Assembly: GCF_002807665.1 (NCBI RefSeq)
Contig: NZ_PEAY01000002.1
Span: forward strand, 62,001-126,000
Direction: 5' to 3'
DNA from: Neoalteromonas facilis
Lineage (GTDB): Bacteria; Pseudomonadota; Gammaproteobacteria; Enterobacterales; Alteromonadaceae
Length of the DNA: 64,000 nucleotides
Part shown: positions 34,612 to 44,204 of the stretch, piece after piece
How positions within the stretch are numbered: the stretch's first letter is position 1
Layout: every line of letters begins with the position of its first letter
Position numbers and translations under genes: made by a program
Notes under the pieces: model-generated
Told to the model about the DNA's origin: nothing
The model's input: the letters and a program-made list of their open reading frames with translations, nothing else
Databases searched by the model: none

Positions 34612-36420
34612 CTATTTTTCCATTAATGACTTTATGTGCTTCACCGGCGCACTGCCGAAGCTTAGGAAGGTTTCATGAAATTGCTTAAGGTCAAATTGAT
34701 CACCCAAGGCCGCTTTCTGAGCCTCTCTTAAGTCATATATCTCTCGATAACCACTGTAATAGCTGGTGAGCTGAACTTGACTCAATGTCGCTCTGCGCCA
34801 CTTACCTTCGGCTTCCGCTAGCTCTTGGAAAGCACCATTCATAAGCAAATCTAACCCTTCTTCTTTGCTCATGCCTTTAACTTGAATAGCGTAATCAAGA
34901 ATGGTGTTGCAAATCACACGCAGATTCCATTTGTAGTACATAAGCCACATTTCAGGCTCGAAGTCTCCATACCCTTCTTCTAGCATCATGCGTTCGGTGT
35001 ACACTGCCCAACCTTCGATCATGGCACCATTGCCAAACACGCTCTTGATCAATGAGGGTGAATTGTTGGAGTAAACCAATTGTGTGTAGTGGCCTGGAAT
35101 GGCTTCATGGATGTTTAATATTTGCAGTATCCAATGATTGTATTCGCGCAAATATGATTCGGCTTGTTCATCTGTCATTCCATCCAATGGCGTTACATTG
35201 TAGTAGGTGTTTTCTTTCTTCTCGTATGGACCAGGTGCACTAATAGAAGCACCTGCGAAGCCACGCATGTATTCAGGCGTCTCGCGCACTACCAGTGGCT
35301 TCTCCTTATCCAATTCAATTAAATCATGCTCTATAACAAATTGTTCAAGCATAGGGATTTGCGCTCGGATTTCCTCTACAAAATTATCGCGCTCAACGTG
35401 CCTTACCGATAGGTGCTTGATCAACGTCGATATCGCGTCTGCATCGCTTTCCGGGCGAGGCGTATCAGGGAAATATTTAGGCCAAAGTTCATCAGTAATT
35501 TTGACCATTTCGGCGGTTACGCTGGCCTTGTCTTGTAGCGCTTTTTCATACATTTGCTTCGCGCTATAGCCAGACTGAATATCAAAAGCGAACTTCTGTT
35601 CATACAAGGCTTCACCAATGCGGAATGAGCGAGCCGAGTCGTTTTCAGTCAGCGAAGATTCCAACTCTTCTAAAAATGTTACGTAATCTGTAACTGCATC
35701 AAGTGCAGCGGTTAGGCGTTGCGCGAATAAAGCTTTATCTTCAGCGCTTAATGACGTTTCTTCAAGTTGAGTAAGTAAGTCTTCACTTAGTACGCTGAAT
35801 ACGCCTTTGTTTTGGGATATCCCCAATTGCGTATGTTCCAGTGTCGGTGTGTCAATGTTGGCTTTTGCTGCTGCGTAGTAATCCGGGACATATTGTAGGC
35901 GATTAAGAACTTGCGTAAATTTTTCATCAGCCGACTTAAAACGGCTATTTAAAATATTCGCAAACCCGTAGGCAACATTGTAGCCAGAAGGGTCCCATTG
36001 ATAAGACTTAAACTCGTCAAGTTCCCACAAGGCTTGTTTTAGCGTGTTTTCAATAAGGTGATAGTCTATTTTGTTCGCATCGCTTAGCGCTTCCAGCGAA
36101 AACGCTGACAATGCGTCAAGCTGCGCATTGATAAACGCTCTGTCTGATTCACGACCAGCGGCATCAGGCACACTGATGATATCATCATACTTGCCATAAC
36201 CTGCCCACGCTGAATATTCCGGATATTGTTGCCAAAAAGCTTCAATAAAAGTTTGGCTGAAGCCAGCAAATGCTTCATTTTGATCGGCAACAGCATTGGC
36301 TGCGCTGCTCGTTTGCTCAGATGCTTGTGTTGTTGAAGCCGGTGATGAATCAGTGTTGGGTTGGCACGCCGCTAGGCTGAAAGCCGAAGCGACGAAAAGG
36401 GCAAGAGTGGATAACTTCAT
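34612..36420 (-). CDS. DUF885 lipoprotein, putative metallopeptidase
   Basis: This 602-residue lipoprotein has a signal ending in the lipobox FSLAAC, then a Ser/Thr/Ala linker and the DUF885 domain. The domain carries IHEAIPGHYTQ, a HExxxGH-like zinc motif, followed by EGWAVYTERMMLEEG. The family is thought to be peptidases, but activity is mostly unproven. It would sit on a membrane facing the periplasm. It leads a two-gene unit with the lysoplasmalogenase gene. Confidence 0.9.
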   Translation of the reverse strand: MKLSTLALFVASAFSLAACQPNTDSSPASTTQASEQTSSAANAVADQNEAFAGFSQTFIEAFWQQYPEYSAWAGYGKYDDIISVPDAAGRESDRAFINAQLDALSAFSLEALSDANKIDYHLIENTLKQALWELDEFKSYQWDPSGYNVAYGFANILNSRFKSADEKFTQVLNRLQYVPDYYAAAKANIDTPTLEHTQLGISQNKGVFSVLSEDLLTQLEETSLSAEDKALFAQRLTAALDAVTDYVTFLEELESSLTENDSARSFRIGEALYEQKFAFDIQSGYSAKQMYEKALQDKASVTAEMVKITDELWPKYFPDTPRPESDADAISTLIKHLSVRHVERDNFVEEIRAQIPMLEQFVIEHDLIELDKEKPLVVRETPEYMRGFAGASISAPGPYEKKENTYYNVTPLDGMTDEQAESYLREYNHWILQILNIHEAIPGHYTQLVYSNNSPSLIKSVFGNGAMIEGWAVYTERMMLEEGYGDFEPEMWLMYYKWNLRVICNTILDYAIQVKGMSKEEGLDLLMNGAFQELAEAEGKWRRATLSQVQLTSYYSGYREIYDLREAQKAALGDQFDLKQFHETFLSFGSAPVKHIKSLMEK

Positions 36421-36508
36421 GTGTCTGGTTCCTGGTTTTTTTTCCTATCCTACCAGACATTTGAGCGAAGTCTTTACTCTAGACCTTTAGACGACAAATT
36501 AAATTCGA

Positions 36509-37675
36509 TTAGCGGTTTCGTCCTAACTTTTCATGGCTTGAGACCCACTCATCGGCGACCACCGCTGACGCCAAAGATAACTCCCCGCACAGCACGGTTG
36601 CAGCGACTATCTCTGCAAACTTATTCACTTGTCCTTTACCCGAGCAGCCTAATACATTGAGGCATTCTTGCTGGGTTGGGAGTCCTGTTCCACCACCATA
36701 GGTGGCGACCACCAAGGATGGAATAGTGACGGAGAAGTAGTAATCACCATTGGGCAGAATTTCTGAATAAGTATACCCAGCAGAAGACTCCGCTACATTA
36801 GCCACATCCTGCCCACAGGCGATGAATAACGCGGTAATACCATTGGCAAAGTGTGCTCCGTTACTGACACTCGCCGACATGATGGCACCCATATTCGAAT
36901 ATTGTCGTTGCTTGAATAACGCTTCAGGAGGGCAGTGCATAATATCGGTCATCAGTTGCTTGTCTAATGTGACCTCTGCAACCACACGTTTACCACGCGT
37001 GTGTAACGAATTTAAGTGCGAATGCTTTTTGTCAGTGTCCATATTGGCAGCAAGGACAAAATGCTCAAGCCCTTCGGGTTTCTGCGCGACAATCCATTCA
37101 CAAGCTGCACGTGTGGCTTTGCTCACCATGTTCTGACCGGCAGCGTCACCGCACTGAAAATTAAAACGCAACCAGCGTAATTTCGACACAGCATATTGTT
37201 CAATATTGGTGAGTGTACCTACGCTAGTGGTGCTCTCGGCAGCAGATTTAATCTGCTCGAAATTGGCCTCAACCCATTTTGAAAATTGACGTGATTCGCG
37301 GGCACTATCAAATGAAAACATTGGTGCTCTTTGCATGGCATCTTCCAATACAGTGGTTTTGATGCCGCCACATTCACGCGTGAGTCGCATGCCTCGCGAG
37401 TAACTGGCTACCAACGTGCCTTCAGTCGTTGCCATTGGTACATAAAACTCGCCTTGTGCGAGCTCGCCATTCATAAGCATAGGGCCAGCAAAGCCGATAG
37501 GGACTTGAGCGACGCCAGTGAAGTTCTCAATATTGCCAGAAAGTGCTGCTGGTGGGATAGAATAATGGCCAACATTGGTCAATGATGAGTCGGTTTGTTG
37601 GCTGATAAAATCACGCCGTTCAGTTGCCATTTCAACAGTGTAATCATTGTGTTTGTCGCGTGGGATCTTTGCCAT
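36509..37675 (-). CDS. Hydroxymethylglutaryl-CoA reductase
   Basis: This 388-residue enzyme would reduce HMG-CoA to mevalonate. All four catalytic residues are seen: E85 in PMATTEGTLVAS, K216/K217 in NMDTDKKHS, D290 in FIACGQDVAN and H381 in VSSHEKLGR. The cofactor-side motif GDAAGQNMVSKAT is present. The sequence looks closer to class I than to the Pseudomonas class II enzyme, without the membrane part. Most gammaproteobacteria use the MEP route, and no other mevalonate gene lies in the window. AAAGGGG precedes ATG 37675. Confidence 0.92.
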   Translation of the reverse strand: MAKIPRDKHNDYTVEMATERRDFISQQTDSSLTNVGHYSIPPAALSGNIENFTGVAQVPIGFAGPMLMNGELAQGEFYVPMATTEGTLVASYSRGMRLTRECGGIKTTVLEDAMQRAPMFSFDSARESRQFSKWVEANFEQIKSAAESTTSVGTLTNIEQYAVSKLRWLRFNFQCGDAAGQNMVSKATRAACEWIVAQKPEGLEHFVLAANMDTDKKHSHLNSLHTRGKRVVAEVTLDKQLMTDIMHCPPEALFKQRQYSNMGAIMSASVSNGAHFANGITALFIACGQDVANVAESSAGYTYSEILPNGDYYFSVTIPSLVVATYGGGTGLPTQQECLNVLGCSGKGQVNKFAEIVAATVLCGELSLASAVVADEWVSSHEKLGRNR

Positions 37676-37773
37676 TGTTTTACCCCTTTATTGTGAGTTA
37701 TGCACACTATCCTAAAGGCGGTGTAACCGAATTAACAATGAACAGTTTTGATAACAATATATAAGCGTACCCG

Positions 37774-40026
37774 CTAGTGTGATGCTCTAGCTACGGCGAA
37801 AACGCGCAGTGTTTCGTACAGTGCATTAATGTCTATCGGTTTACCAATGTGAGACACAAACCCCAAAGCGATATAGTGTTGAATATCATCAGCCATGACA
37901 TTCGCGGTTAATGCAATGACAGGGATTTGAGGGTGGCTTTTGTTAATTACTTTGAATGCTTCAATACCGTCCATCTCTGGCATTTGTATGTCCATCAAGA
38001 CCAGGTCGTAAGTATTATCTTGGACCGCATCTACCGCCTTAATACCATTTTCAACATAGTCTACATTCGCGTTACATGGTGAGAGCATCGACGCGATTAT
38101 TTCTCGATTGATGTCGTTATCTTCTGCAACCAATATAGATACACCGTTTAATGAAGGGGCTTGAGATGACCCCTTTTTCTTTTGCGTATATTCAATTTGA
38201 GATTGCTTCAATGGCAGTATGACTTTGACATGGGTTCCAGAGCCTTCTTCACTTTCTATTTCTATTCGGCCATTCATTAATCTGATCAAACTGGCGGTAA
38301 TCGACATACCGAGTCCTGTACCGCCATATTTACGCGTTGTCGATGAATCGGCTTGATTAAACCGCTCAAAAATTCGGTTACGCGCTTCCTCACTCATGCC
38401 AATGCCCGTATCGATGACATTAAATTTGAGCGCTTGCCGATGATCATATTCAACGGTTGAAATCTGAACTTTTACTGAGCCAGAAGAGGTAAACTTAACC
38501 GCATTACTGACCAAGTTAAGCAAAATCTGTTTCACCCTGACCGGGTCGCCAATCCAACCGTCATTAAAGTGTTCATCCAAAACGACATCTAATGTCAGCG
38601 ACTTTCGTAATGCATCTTTGTTAACGTCATTCACAACGGAATCAACAACATCTTGAATTGAGAAAGGTGCGCTTTCTAAGGTTAATTTGTTTGCTTCTAT
38701 CTTGGAGTAATCGAGAATGTCATTAATGATCGTTAAGAGACTGGTCGCGGAATACAAAGCACGCGAGACAAGTGTTTGAGCGTTCTCAGTCAAGTCGGCT
38801 CGTTCCAATATCTGCAAAACGCCAAGAACCCCATTCATGGGGGTTCGAATTTCATGGCTCATATTAGCTAAAAATTTACTTTTGGCATGATTCGCTGCAT
38901 TGGCTTGTTCAACCGCAACTTTGAGTTTTTCCGCATTCACTTTTGCGCGAAACAGCATCCACAATACGAGCAACAATATGACGACGGTGAACAGAACGGT
39001 AATTTCGAGTACAACCTGAAACGAAATCATATTCGGGGTTTCGTTGACCAATTCCATGTTGCTGGACAAATCGCTCAAGGAGACACCCCACTTCTCGAGT
39101 TGTTGGGCATTGACTTGAGCGCTGATGACGGGGTTTTTATCTAGCGCTATAGGTGCGTGAATAGCGAGTGCGATAGCGGCTTTACCAAGCTTTTCGGGCA
39201 CAACAACAGCCCCTCCCAAGTAGCGATCGACATTGTGTCCAAAAATGGTAAAGATGGGGTAATCCGTTTGTTCAACAAGCCAGTTATGCGCCGTTTCCCA
39301 ATTGCGTTCAACATATTTATAATTGATGTAAATAATTGGCGTACCTTTGGGAAGACGTTGCAACGCGTCTAAACTTTCACTTTCGTAAAGCATAGGGTTG
39401 ATATAAACCAGCTCGACGTTATCCGGTACTCTCGTTCGAAATTGGCCTACAAAGCGCTTATCAAGGGTGTTTTCGCGCGAACCATGTATGAACGCGATTC
39501 TTTTTGTATCGGGAAACAGGCTCATGATTTGCTCGAAAGAAGCCTGAGGTGAATAGTCTGAAGGGATTAAGGTGCCAGTCTTGGGTTGCCAGTCAATGTG
39601 AAGAAAAAATCGTTCAGCGCTTGAGAACAATTGCGGGTTGGTATCGATAAACACACTGGCGTGACGACCGAGTGAAATTACTCTGCTGAACACCATGTTT
39701 TCATCGGGAAATAAGCTTTTAATCTGAAAGTTGAAGCTTTGTAAGATGATTTGCTTAGTGCTTTCAGAAATAGTGTCAACTGAGTCGGCGTAAAACGGCG
39801 GCACAGTGAGCACCACAATCTCTTCATGTTCAGCTGCACCATTCATAAGCGTACGCATTAAACGCGCTTCAAATTCGGATTCGTTAAACGAGTTCACCAA
39901 TATCAAGCTATATTCTTTGGTGAGCTGTTCATCAGGGTAGGTAGGGTTTCCCGATACGGTCGGCGATAGCTGCAGCATAAGTATAAACAGGAACAACCGT
40001 ATCATTAAAAAGTACGCGCTCAACAT
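37774..40026 (-). CDS. Hybrid histidine kinase with ABC-type periplasmic sensor
   Basis: This is a protein of about 750 residues. The N-terminus has a signal/TM segment, then a periplasmic region of about 300 residues resembling an ABC substrate-binding sensor (LVNSFNESEFEARLMRTL, TKRIAFIHGSRENTLDKRF), a TM (about 345-367), HisKA with phospho-acceptor H391 in NMSHEIRTPMNG, HATPase with GTGLGMSITASLI, and a C-terminal receiver with D679 in VLMDIQMPEMDG. There is no HPt domain, so one must come from another protein. The frame is open to 40074, and I favour ATG 40026, but no start has a clear ribosome binding site. Confidence 0.88.
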   Translation of the reverse strand: MLSAYFLMIRLFLFILMLQLSPTVSGNPTYPDEQLTKEYSLILVNSFNESEFEARLMRTLMNGAAEHEEIVVLTVPPFYADSVDTISESTKQIILQSFNFQIKSLFPDENMVFSRVISLGRHASVFIDTNPQLFSSAERFFLHIDWQPKTGTLIPSDYSPQASFEQIMSLFPDTKRIAFIHGSRENTLDKRFVGQFRTRVPDNVELVYINPMLYESESLDALQRLPKGTPIIYINYKYVERNWETAHNWLVEQTDYPIFTIFGHNVDRYLGGAVVVPEKLGKAAIALAIHAPIALDKNPVISAQVNAQQLEKWGVSLSDLSSNMELVNETPNMISFQVVLEITVLFTVVILLLVLWMLFRAKVNAEKLKVAVEQANAANHAKSKFLANMSHEIRTPMNGVLGVLQILERADLTENAQTLVSRALYSATSLLTIINDILDYSKIEANKLTLESAPFSIQDVVDSVVNDVNKDALRKSLTLDVVLDEHFNDGWIGDPVRVKQILLNLVSNAVKFTSSGSVKVQISTVEYDHRQALKFNVIDTGIGMSEEARNRIFERFNQADSSTTRKYGGTGLGMSITASLIRLMNGRIEIESEEGSGTHVKVILPLKQSQIEYTQKKKGSSQAPSLNGVSILVAEDNDINREIIASMLSPCNANVDYVENGIKAVDAVQDNTYDLVLMDIQMPEMDGIEAFKVINKSHPQIPVIALTANVMADDIQHYIALGFVSHIGKPIDINALYETLRVFAVARASH

Positions 40027-40073
40027 TTCGCTATAAGTGCTTCTAGTGTAGCGGCTTGCCTTGAAAAATAGCA

Positions 40074-40093
40074 ATTATTCTCGACCGAATAAT
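40074..40093. promoter_or_regulatory. Inverted repeat between hybrid kinase and WD40 lipoprotein genes
   Basis: ATTATTC (40074-40080) and GAATAAT (40087-40093) form a perfect 7-bp dyad with a 6-nt spacer in the divergent intergenic region. It could serve both genes as an operator. The sequence is seen; function is inferred. Confidence 0.3.
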
Positions 40094-40163
40094 CGCGCAG
40101 TCTCTGGTATACAACGCATAAACAATATACGGTGGGTGCATATTCGAACCGGATCCAAAGCTA

Positions 40164-41159
40164 TTGAACTATCGAACGGCCTTACTGCTTGTCATTTCCT
40201 CATTGCTGACAACTGCCTGCCAACCCGAACAACAAGCGTTTCAGTCGACAGAACGTTGGCGCATAACCAGTGAACCTGTCGTGGACGCCAAGCTTTCTCA
40301 ACAAGGTGATTATGCTGCTTTGTTACTGGCCAGTAATAGTCTTGAGCTTTGGCACAATGCATCTAAACAGAAGGTCGCTCGTTGGGAAACGGAGCAAATC
40401 AATGCGAATACTTTTTTGCTGGAATTGTCGGCGTCGGCAGAATACCTATTGACCGCTAATAAAAAGCAGATCCAAGTCTGGCATGTTGAGTCTAACACCG
40501 CGCTTGGCGGTTTAGATTTTTCTCAGCATCTAGGTGATGCACAAATTACACAAATCCGCTTTTCTCAAGCACCTCAAAGGTTCATCGTTGGGAGTAGTCG
40601 TGGTGAAGTTATCTTTGCGGATATCGAAAGCAACACTTACCGCACAAATCAGAGTCACACTGGAGAAGTGACCAAGTTGTTAGTGTCCGTAAATCGTCAA
40701 CGTCTATTTTCAGGGGCAAATGATGGGCGTGTTGTGGTGTGGGATATGGTGAACTATCAACCAATAACGATTAAAGCGCTACCGCACCGTATCACCAGTT
40801 TGGCTACGGATGGGAATGGCCGTGTGTTCATTTCTGATGCATTGAAAGATCATATTGTGTGGGATAGTCAACGAGACAGTGACATTGGTGAATTAAGCTT
40901 TTTTAAGAATTTCACTTGGTTCCGGGAGAGTTTGTTTTACCCCGAACGTTCATGGTTGATTACGTCCTCGCCTAAAACGGATGTGTATTTATGGGATAGT
41001 CAACAACTAGTAGAGCTTCACAGTTGGGCAATAGAATCACATGGGTTAGGTAGCGCGATGGAAGATATGAAACCCATGCCTCAATCGTATTTGCGTACAT
41101 TGAGCTCTGATGGTGTGTTGCAAGATTGGGATTTATCATCCATAGAAGCAAGCTTGTAA
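40164..41159 (+). CDS. WD40-like beta-propeller lipoprotein
   Basis: This 331-residue protein has a lipoprotein signal with lipobox LLTTAC, then WD40-type repeats (for example HTGEVTKLLVSVNRQRLFSG followed by GRVVVWDM, and QIQVWHVES, DVYLWDS). Six or seven blades are plausible. It should be anchored in the outer membrane facing the periplasm. I do not recognise a named family. The start is TTG 40164, with GGAT the only ribosome binding hint. It diverges from the hybrid kinase gene and ends directly against the opposite solute-binding protein gene. Confidence 0.75.
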   Translation: MNYRTALLLVISSLLTTACQPEQQAFQSTERWRITSEPVVDAKLSQQGDYAALLLASNSLELWHNASKQKVARWETEQINANTFLLELSASAEYLLTANKKQIQVWHVESNTALGGLDFSQHLGDAQITQIRFSQAPQRFIVGSSRGEVIFADIESNTYRTNQSHTGEVTKLLVSVNRQRLFSGANDGRVVVWDMVNYQPITIKALPHRITSLATDGNGRVFISDALKDHIVWDSQRDSDIGELSFFKNFTWFRESLFYPERSWLITSSPKTDVYLWDSQQLVELHSWAIESHGLGSAMEDMKPMPQSYLRTLSSDGVLQDWDLSSIEASL

Positions 41160-42029
41160 TTAATGACTTGTCTCTGTTGGCAGCGAGTATGCAGGAATGG
41201 CATAAGGAGCGCCTTTCATTAACTTTTCGTAAGTTCCGTTGACTACAAGCTCAAGAATGATATTCGAAAAAATACTGGTTAAGATCGCGCCGTCACTAGA
41301 ATGTTGGATAGCAAATGAACCGCCCCAAAAGTCGATCATTGCGCCATGATGCAGGTGTTCAAGTAAACCTAATTGTTGCAATGAGGGCAGCCATCCCGAC
41401 TGAATTATACCGGCATCAACTCTGCCAGCGATGATCATGCGGGCAACTTGTTCGTTGTTATTCACCAGCGTTTTGATTATTTTTTCACTGCTTTCATAGG
41501 CTTCTGGTAGGCCGTAACCTCTGGCGCTCACGACAGACTTACCTGCTAAATCATCAATGCTATTTAACGCCGGTTGCTCTTTCCTAGTAAAGATCAAATG
41601 CCCTGTAGAAATAATCGGCATTGAGTATAGAGGGAATTCAGTGTAGCCAACCTTCTCAATATCTTTTTTATCCTGCGCCATAATAAACGGCCACATTATC
41701 GAGATTTCTTTGAGTCCGAACATGTGGATACAGCGTGACGCTGGAGCGAACATAAGCTCAAACGAATGCCCCGTTTTGTCGCTCACGCGTTTAATGACTT
41801 CTTCATAGAAATCCATTAATGGTTGCGGCCCCGACTTATCTGCGGTCATGCCGCCTGGAACCTCCACAGTGCAAACTTTATACGCTTTAGCCTCTACTGC
41901 TTGGCTGATGAATAAAGAGAATATGAGAGTCGCTGCGATAGCTAAAACAGGTTTGATAACAATACTACCTAATCCCAATCCAAAACTTAGTAAGACATTA
42001 GAACCGAATGTACCAAGATGCAATATCAA
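41160..42029 (-). CDS. Periplasmic solute-binding protein (SBP_bac_3-like)
   Basis: This 289-residue protein has a long hydrophobic N-terminus ending in QAVEAKA (signal peptide) and an amino-acid-type binding domain: YKVCTVEVPGG, MDFYEEVIKRVS, LNSIDDLAGKSVVSARGYG, and RVDAGIIQSG. No ABC permease or ATPase gene is nearby, so it may act as a sensor partner or orphan binding protein. The start is uncertain: TTG 42029 is the longest, and a TTG 51 nt inside gives a more normal signal peptide. Confidence 0.78.
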   Translation of the reverse strand: MILHLGTFGSNVLLSFGLGLGSIVIKPVLAIAATLIFSLFISQAVEAKAYKVCTVEVPGGMTADKSGPQPLMDFYEEVIKRVSDKTGHSFELMFAPASRCIHMFGLKEISIMWPFIMAQDKKDIEKVGYTEFPLYSMPIISTGHLIFTRKEQPALNSIDDLAGKSVVSARGYGLPEAYESSEKIIKTLVNNNEQVARMIIAGRVDAGIIQSGWLPSLQQLGLLEHLHHGAMIDFWGGSFAIQHSSDGAILTSIFSNIILELVVNGTYEKLMKGAPYAIPAYSLPTETSH

Positions 42030-42094
42030 TCAACCAGATCGTCTGAAATGTAAAATTTTTCACCGTGCCTAATGTAGGTGAGAGGGCATATAGA

Positions 42095-42117
42095 CAGAGA
42101 GGAGCAAGTCCTCTCTG
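42095..42117 (-). terminator. Hairpin after the YceI gene
   Basis: CAGAGAGGA (42095-42103) pairs with TCCTCTCTG (42109-42117) around a 5-nt loop. It lies just after the YceI stop on the minus strand. The U-tract is poor (TCTATAT), so termination may be partial, or the stem may protect the mRNA end. Confidence 0.45.
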
Positions 42118-42129
42118 GTCTGGTGCGAT

Positions 42130-42699
42130 TTATTTTGTCGCTACAAAGGTAACTGAAAACGTGACCGGGACGGTGTAACTGATAGATTTCAAACCGGCTA
42201 CACTACGCAACGCATCAATACCGCCGGTTAAGTCAAACTGATTAGCACTTAGCAGCGTAGGTTTTAGTGTGTGTGCAACGAACGTGTTGTCATCAAGCCG
42301 ACTGACGGAAATGCTAAATGTGACTTCAGCATCAGCCCCTGAAATGTGCATGGTTCCTGCCTGCTCAAGCATCACCTGCTCACCAACGCCAAGTTGCATA
42401 ATGGTAGCCGGCAAAGTTGTGTTGAAAGATGCTAGTTTGTGGGCTGCCACATTAAAAAGCATTTCCTGCATGCGGGTATTGCGAATAGGGATAAGTGTGT
42501 TGACGGAGGTTAAATCAATTTCGACTGATAATTTTCCATCGTTACCCAATGAACCCGTGAGAGTATCAAACGTGTGGATCTCACTAATATGTTCATTCTT
42601 AGTCGAGATAAAATTGAGTTGGCTTTTGCTATTGTCAAGGTGCCATGAAGCCAGTGTTGATGAGCTCACTAGCATCAGCGCTAGCATGAGAAGGCGCAT
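42130..42699 (-). CDS. YceI-like periplasmic lipid-binding protein
   Basis: This 189-residue protein has a signal peptide (to about TLAS) and a YceI lipocalin-like domain. Seen are WHLDNSKSQLNFISTKN at the start, FDTLTGSLGNDGKLSVEIDL, and IPIRNTRMQEMLFN. YceI proteins bind isoprenoids or fatty acids in a beta-barrel; the ligand here is unknown. It follows cysQ on the same strand by 18 nt. Confidence 0.87.
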   Translation of the reverse strand: MRLLMLALMLVSSSTLASWHLDNSKSQLNFISTKNEHISEIHTFDTLTGSLGNDGKLSVEIDLTSVNTLIPIRNTRMQEMLFNVAAHKLASFNTTLPATIMQLGVGEQVMLEQAGTMHISGADAEVTFSISVSRLDDNTFVAHTLKPTLLSANQFDLTGGIDALRSVAGLKSISYTVPVTFSVTFVATK

Positions 42700-42717
42700 A
42701 TAAACTCCAGTTTAAGG

Positions 42718-43539
42718 TTAATAATATTCAACGATACTGTGCCAATCGACACGCTGGTCGCCAAGCACAACAAAATCAGGGTTCTCAAGGGAGTTACGTT
42801 GGTTGTAGCTTAACGGCTCAAAATTCGCTGCTACAATTTTGCCGCCGGCTTCGTTGATAATGCATTGCGAAGCACCGGTGTCCCATTCGCCGGTAACACC
42901 TAATCGCATAAACACGTCAGCTTTGCCTTCAGCAATAAAGCAGGCTTTAAGCGAACAACTGCCCAGCGGTAATGTTTGATAAACTCGTTTCGCGCTCATG
43001 CGAGAAAAGACTTTTTCACGAGACTGACGGCGGCTTATAGCAATAATAACCACGCTATCATGAGGATCGTCTAGTTTACGAACCTTAATAGGCTCAATAC
43101 CTTCAGGACTATCTTTGAACGCACCGCCACCTTTTGTCGCATAATAAAGCGATTGTCCCGGTGGCCAGAAAATAACGCCAATCACTGGCTCATTGTTTTC
43201 GATTAAGGCGATATTAACGGCAAAATCACCACTACGCGCAATAAACTCTTGTGTACCATCGATGGGATCGATAAGCCAATAACGTGACCAATGCTGGCGT
43301 TGATCGAGGTGTTCAATCTTTGATTCTTCCGACATTATGGGAATATCGGGAGTTCGTTCGGTCAATAGTTTGGTGATTATTTCATTGGCGTGATAGTCAG
43401 CGCTGGTGACGGGGGAATCATCAGCTTTTTCATAGCTTTCATAGTCTCCAGAGTCGTATATTTTCAGTACAGCTGCACCGGCCTCACAAGCAGCTTGCTT
43501 GGCAAGTTCGAGCAGAAATTCCGTACTGTAGTCAGCCAT
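42718..43539 (-). CDS. cysQ: 3'(2'),5'-bisphosphate nucleotidase CysQ
   Basis: This 273-residue enzyme of the inositol monophosphatase superfamily removes the 3' phosphate from PAP, a by-product of sulfate assimilation. Metal-site motifs are seen: EES in IMSEESKIEH, DPIDGTQEFIARSGDF, and GEWDTGASQCIINEAGG. It follows nudE by 2 nt, so the two are an operon, the usual pairing in gammaproteobacteria. Confidence 0.94.
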   Translation of the reverse strand: MADYSTEFLLELAKQAACEAGAAVLKIYDSGDYESYEKADDSPVTSADYHANEIITKLLTERTPDIPIMSEESKIEHLDQRQHWSRYWLIDPIDGTQEFIARSGDFAVNIALIENNEPVIGVIFWPPGQSLYYATKGGGAFKDSPEGIEPIKVRKLDDPHDSVVIIAISRRQSREKVFSRMSAKRVYQTLPLGSCSLKACFIAEGKADVFMRLGVTGEWDTGASQCIINEAGGKIVAANFEPLSYNQRNSLENPDFVVLGDQRVDWHSIVEYY

Positions 43540-43541
43540 CG

Positions 43542-44105
43542 TTATTGATCCTTTAACCAGCGTTGTAATAAGAATAGCGCAGCAATGCCCCTTGCTTCAA
43601 TAAAGTCTTCTCTAGCGAGTAACGCGTCTACATCATCCAGAGACCATTCAATCACTTCTAGCGGTTCCGGTTCATCACCTTCGAGCCTTTTGGGGTAGAG
43701 ATCCTGAGCGACTACGATATTCATTCTGGAATTAAAAAACGTAGGTGCCATGCCGACACTGTGAATATCATGCAGCGTTCGTGCGGCCACGCCGACTTCT
43801 TCTTGTAATTCGCGGTTTGCTGCTTGCAAAGGTGTTTCGCCTGGATCGATCAGGCCTTTTGGAAAGCCCAGTTGGTAGGAGTGAGTGCCAGCCGCATACT
43901 CTCGCACCAGATAGAAACGATTATCGTCGATCATTGGGATAATCATCACAGCCCCCCGACCTTGACCGGCCATTCGTTCGAACTGACGAGTCGCACCGTT
44001 GGAAAACTCCAGATCGATTCGCTCCACCTTAAAAAATTGGCTTTGCGCAACCAATTCACGATGGTGGATAACGGGCAAAGGTTTTTTGGGATCTATTTTA
44101 CTCAT
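43542..44105 (-). CDS. nudE: ADP compounds hydrolase NudE
   Basis: This 187-residue Nudix hydrolase acts on NADH, ADP-ribose and Ap3A-type compounds in E. coli. The Nudix box reads GLIDPGETPLQAA followed by NRELQEEVGV. The tail of the box and the downstream GMAPTFFNSRMNIV match NudE. It is the first gene of the nudE-cysQ-yceI-like unit and diverges from yrfG. Confidence 0.93.
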   Translation of the reverse strand: MSKIDPKKPLPVIHHRELVAQSQFFKVERIDLEFSNGATRQFERMAGQGRGAVMIIPMIDDNRFYLVREYAAGTHSYQLGFPKGLIDPGETPLQAANRELQEEVGVAARTLHDIHSVGMAPTFFNSRMNIVVAQDLYPKRLEGDEPEPLEVIEWSLDDVDALLAREDFIEARGIAALFLLQRWLKDQ

Positions 44106-44204
44106 CTGTTGAACCAGCTAAACTTGATAAAAACACATTACTGCCGCAATAGTTAAAACGTTTACAGGCAGTTGATCGAAGTACTATTACACAGCTTACT
44201 GTAA

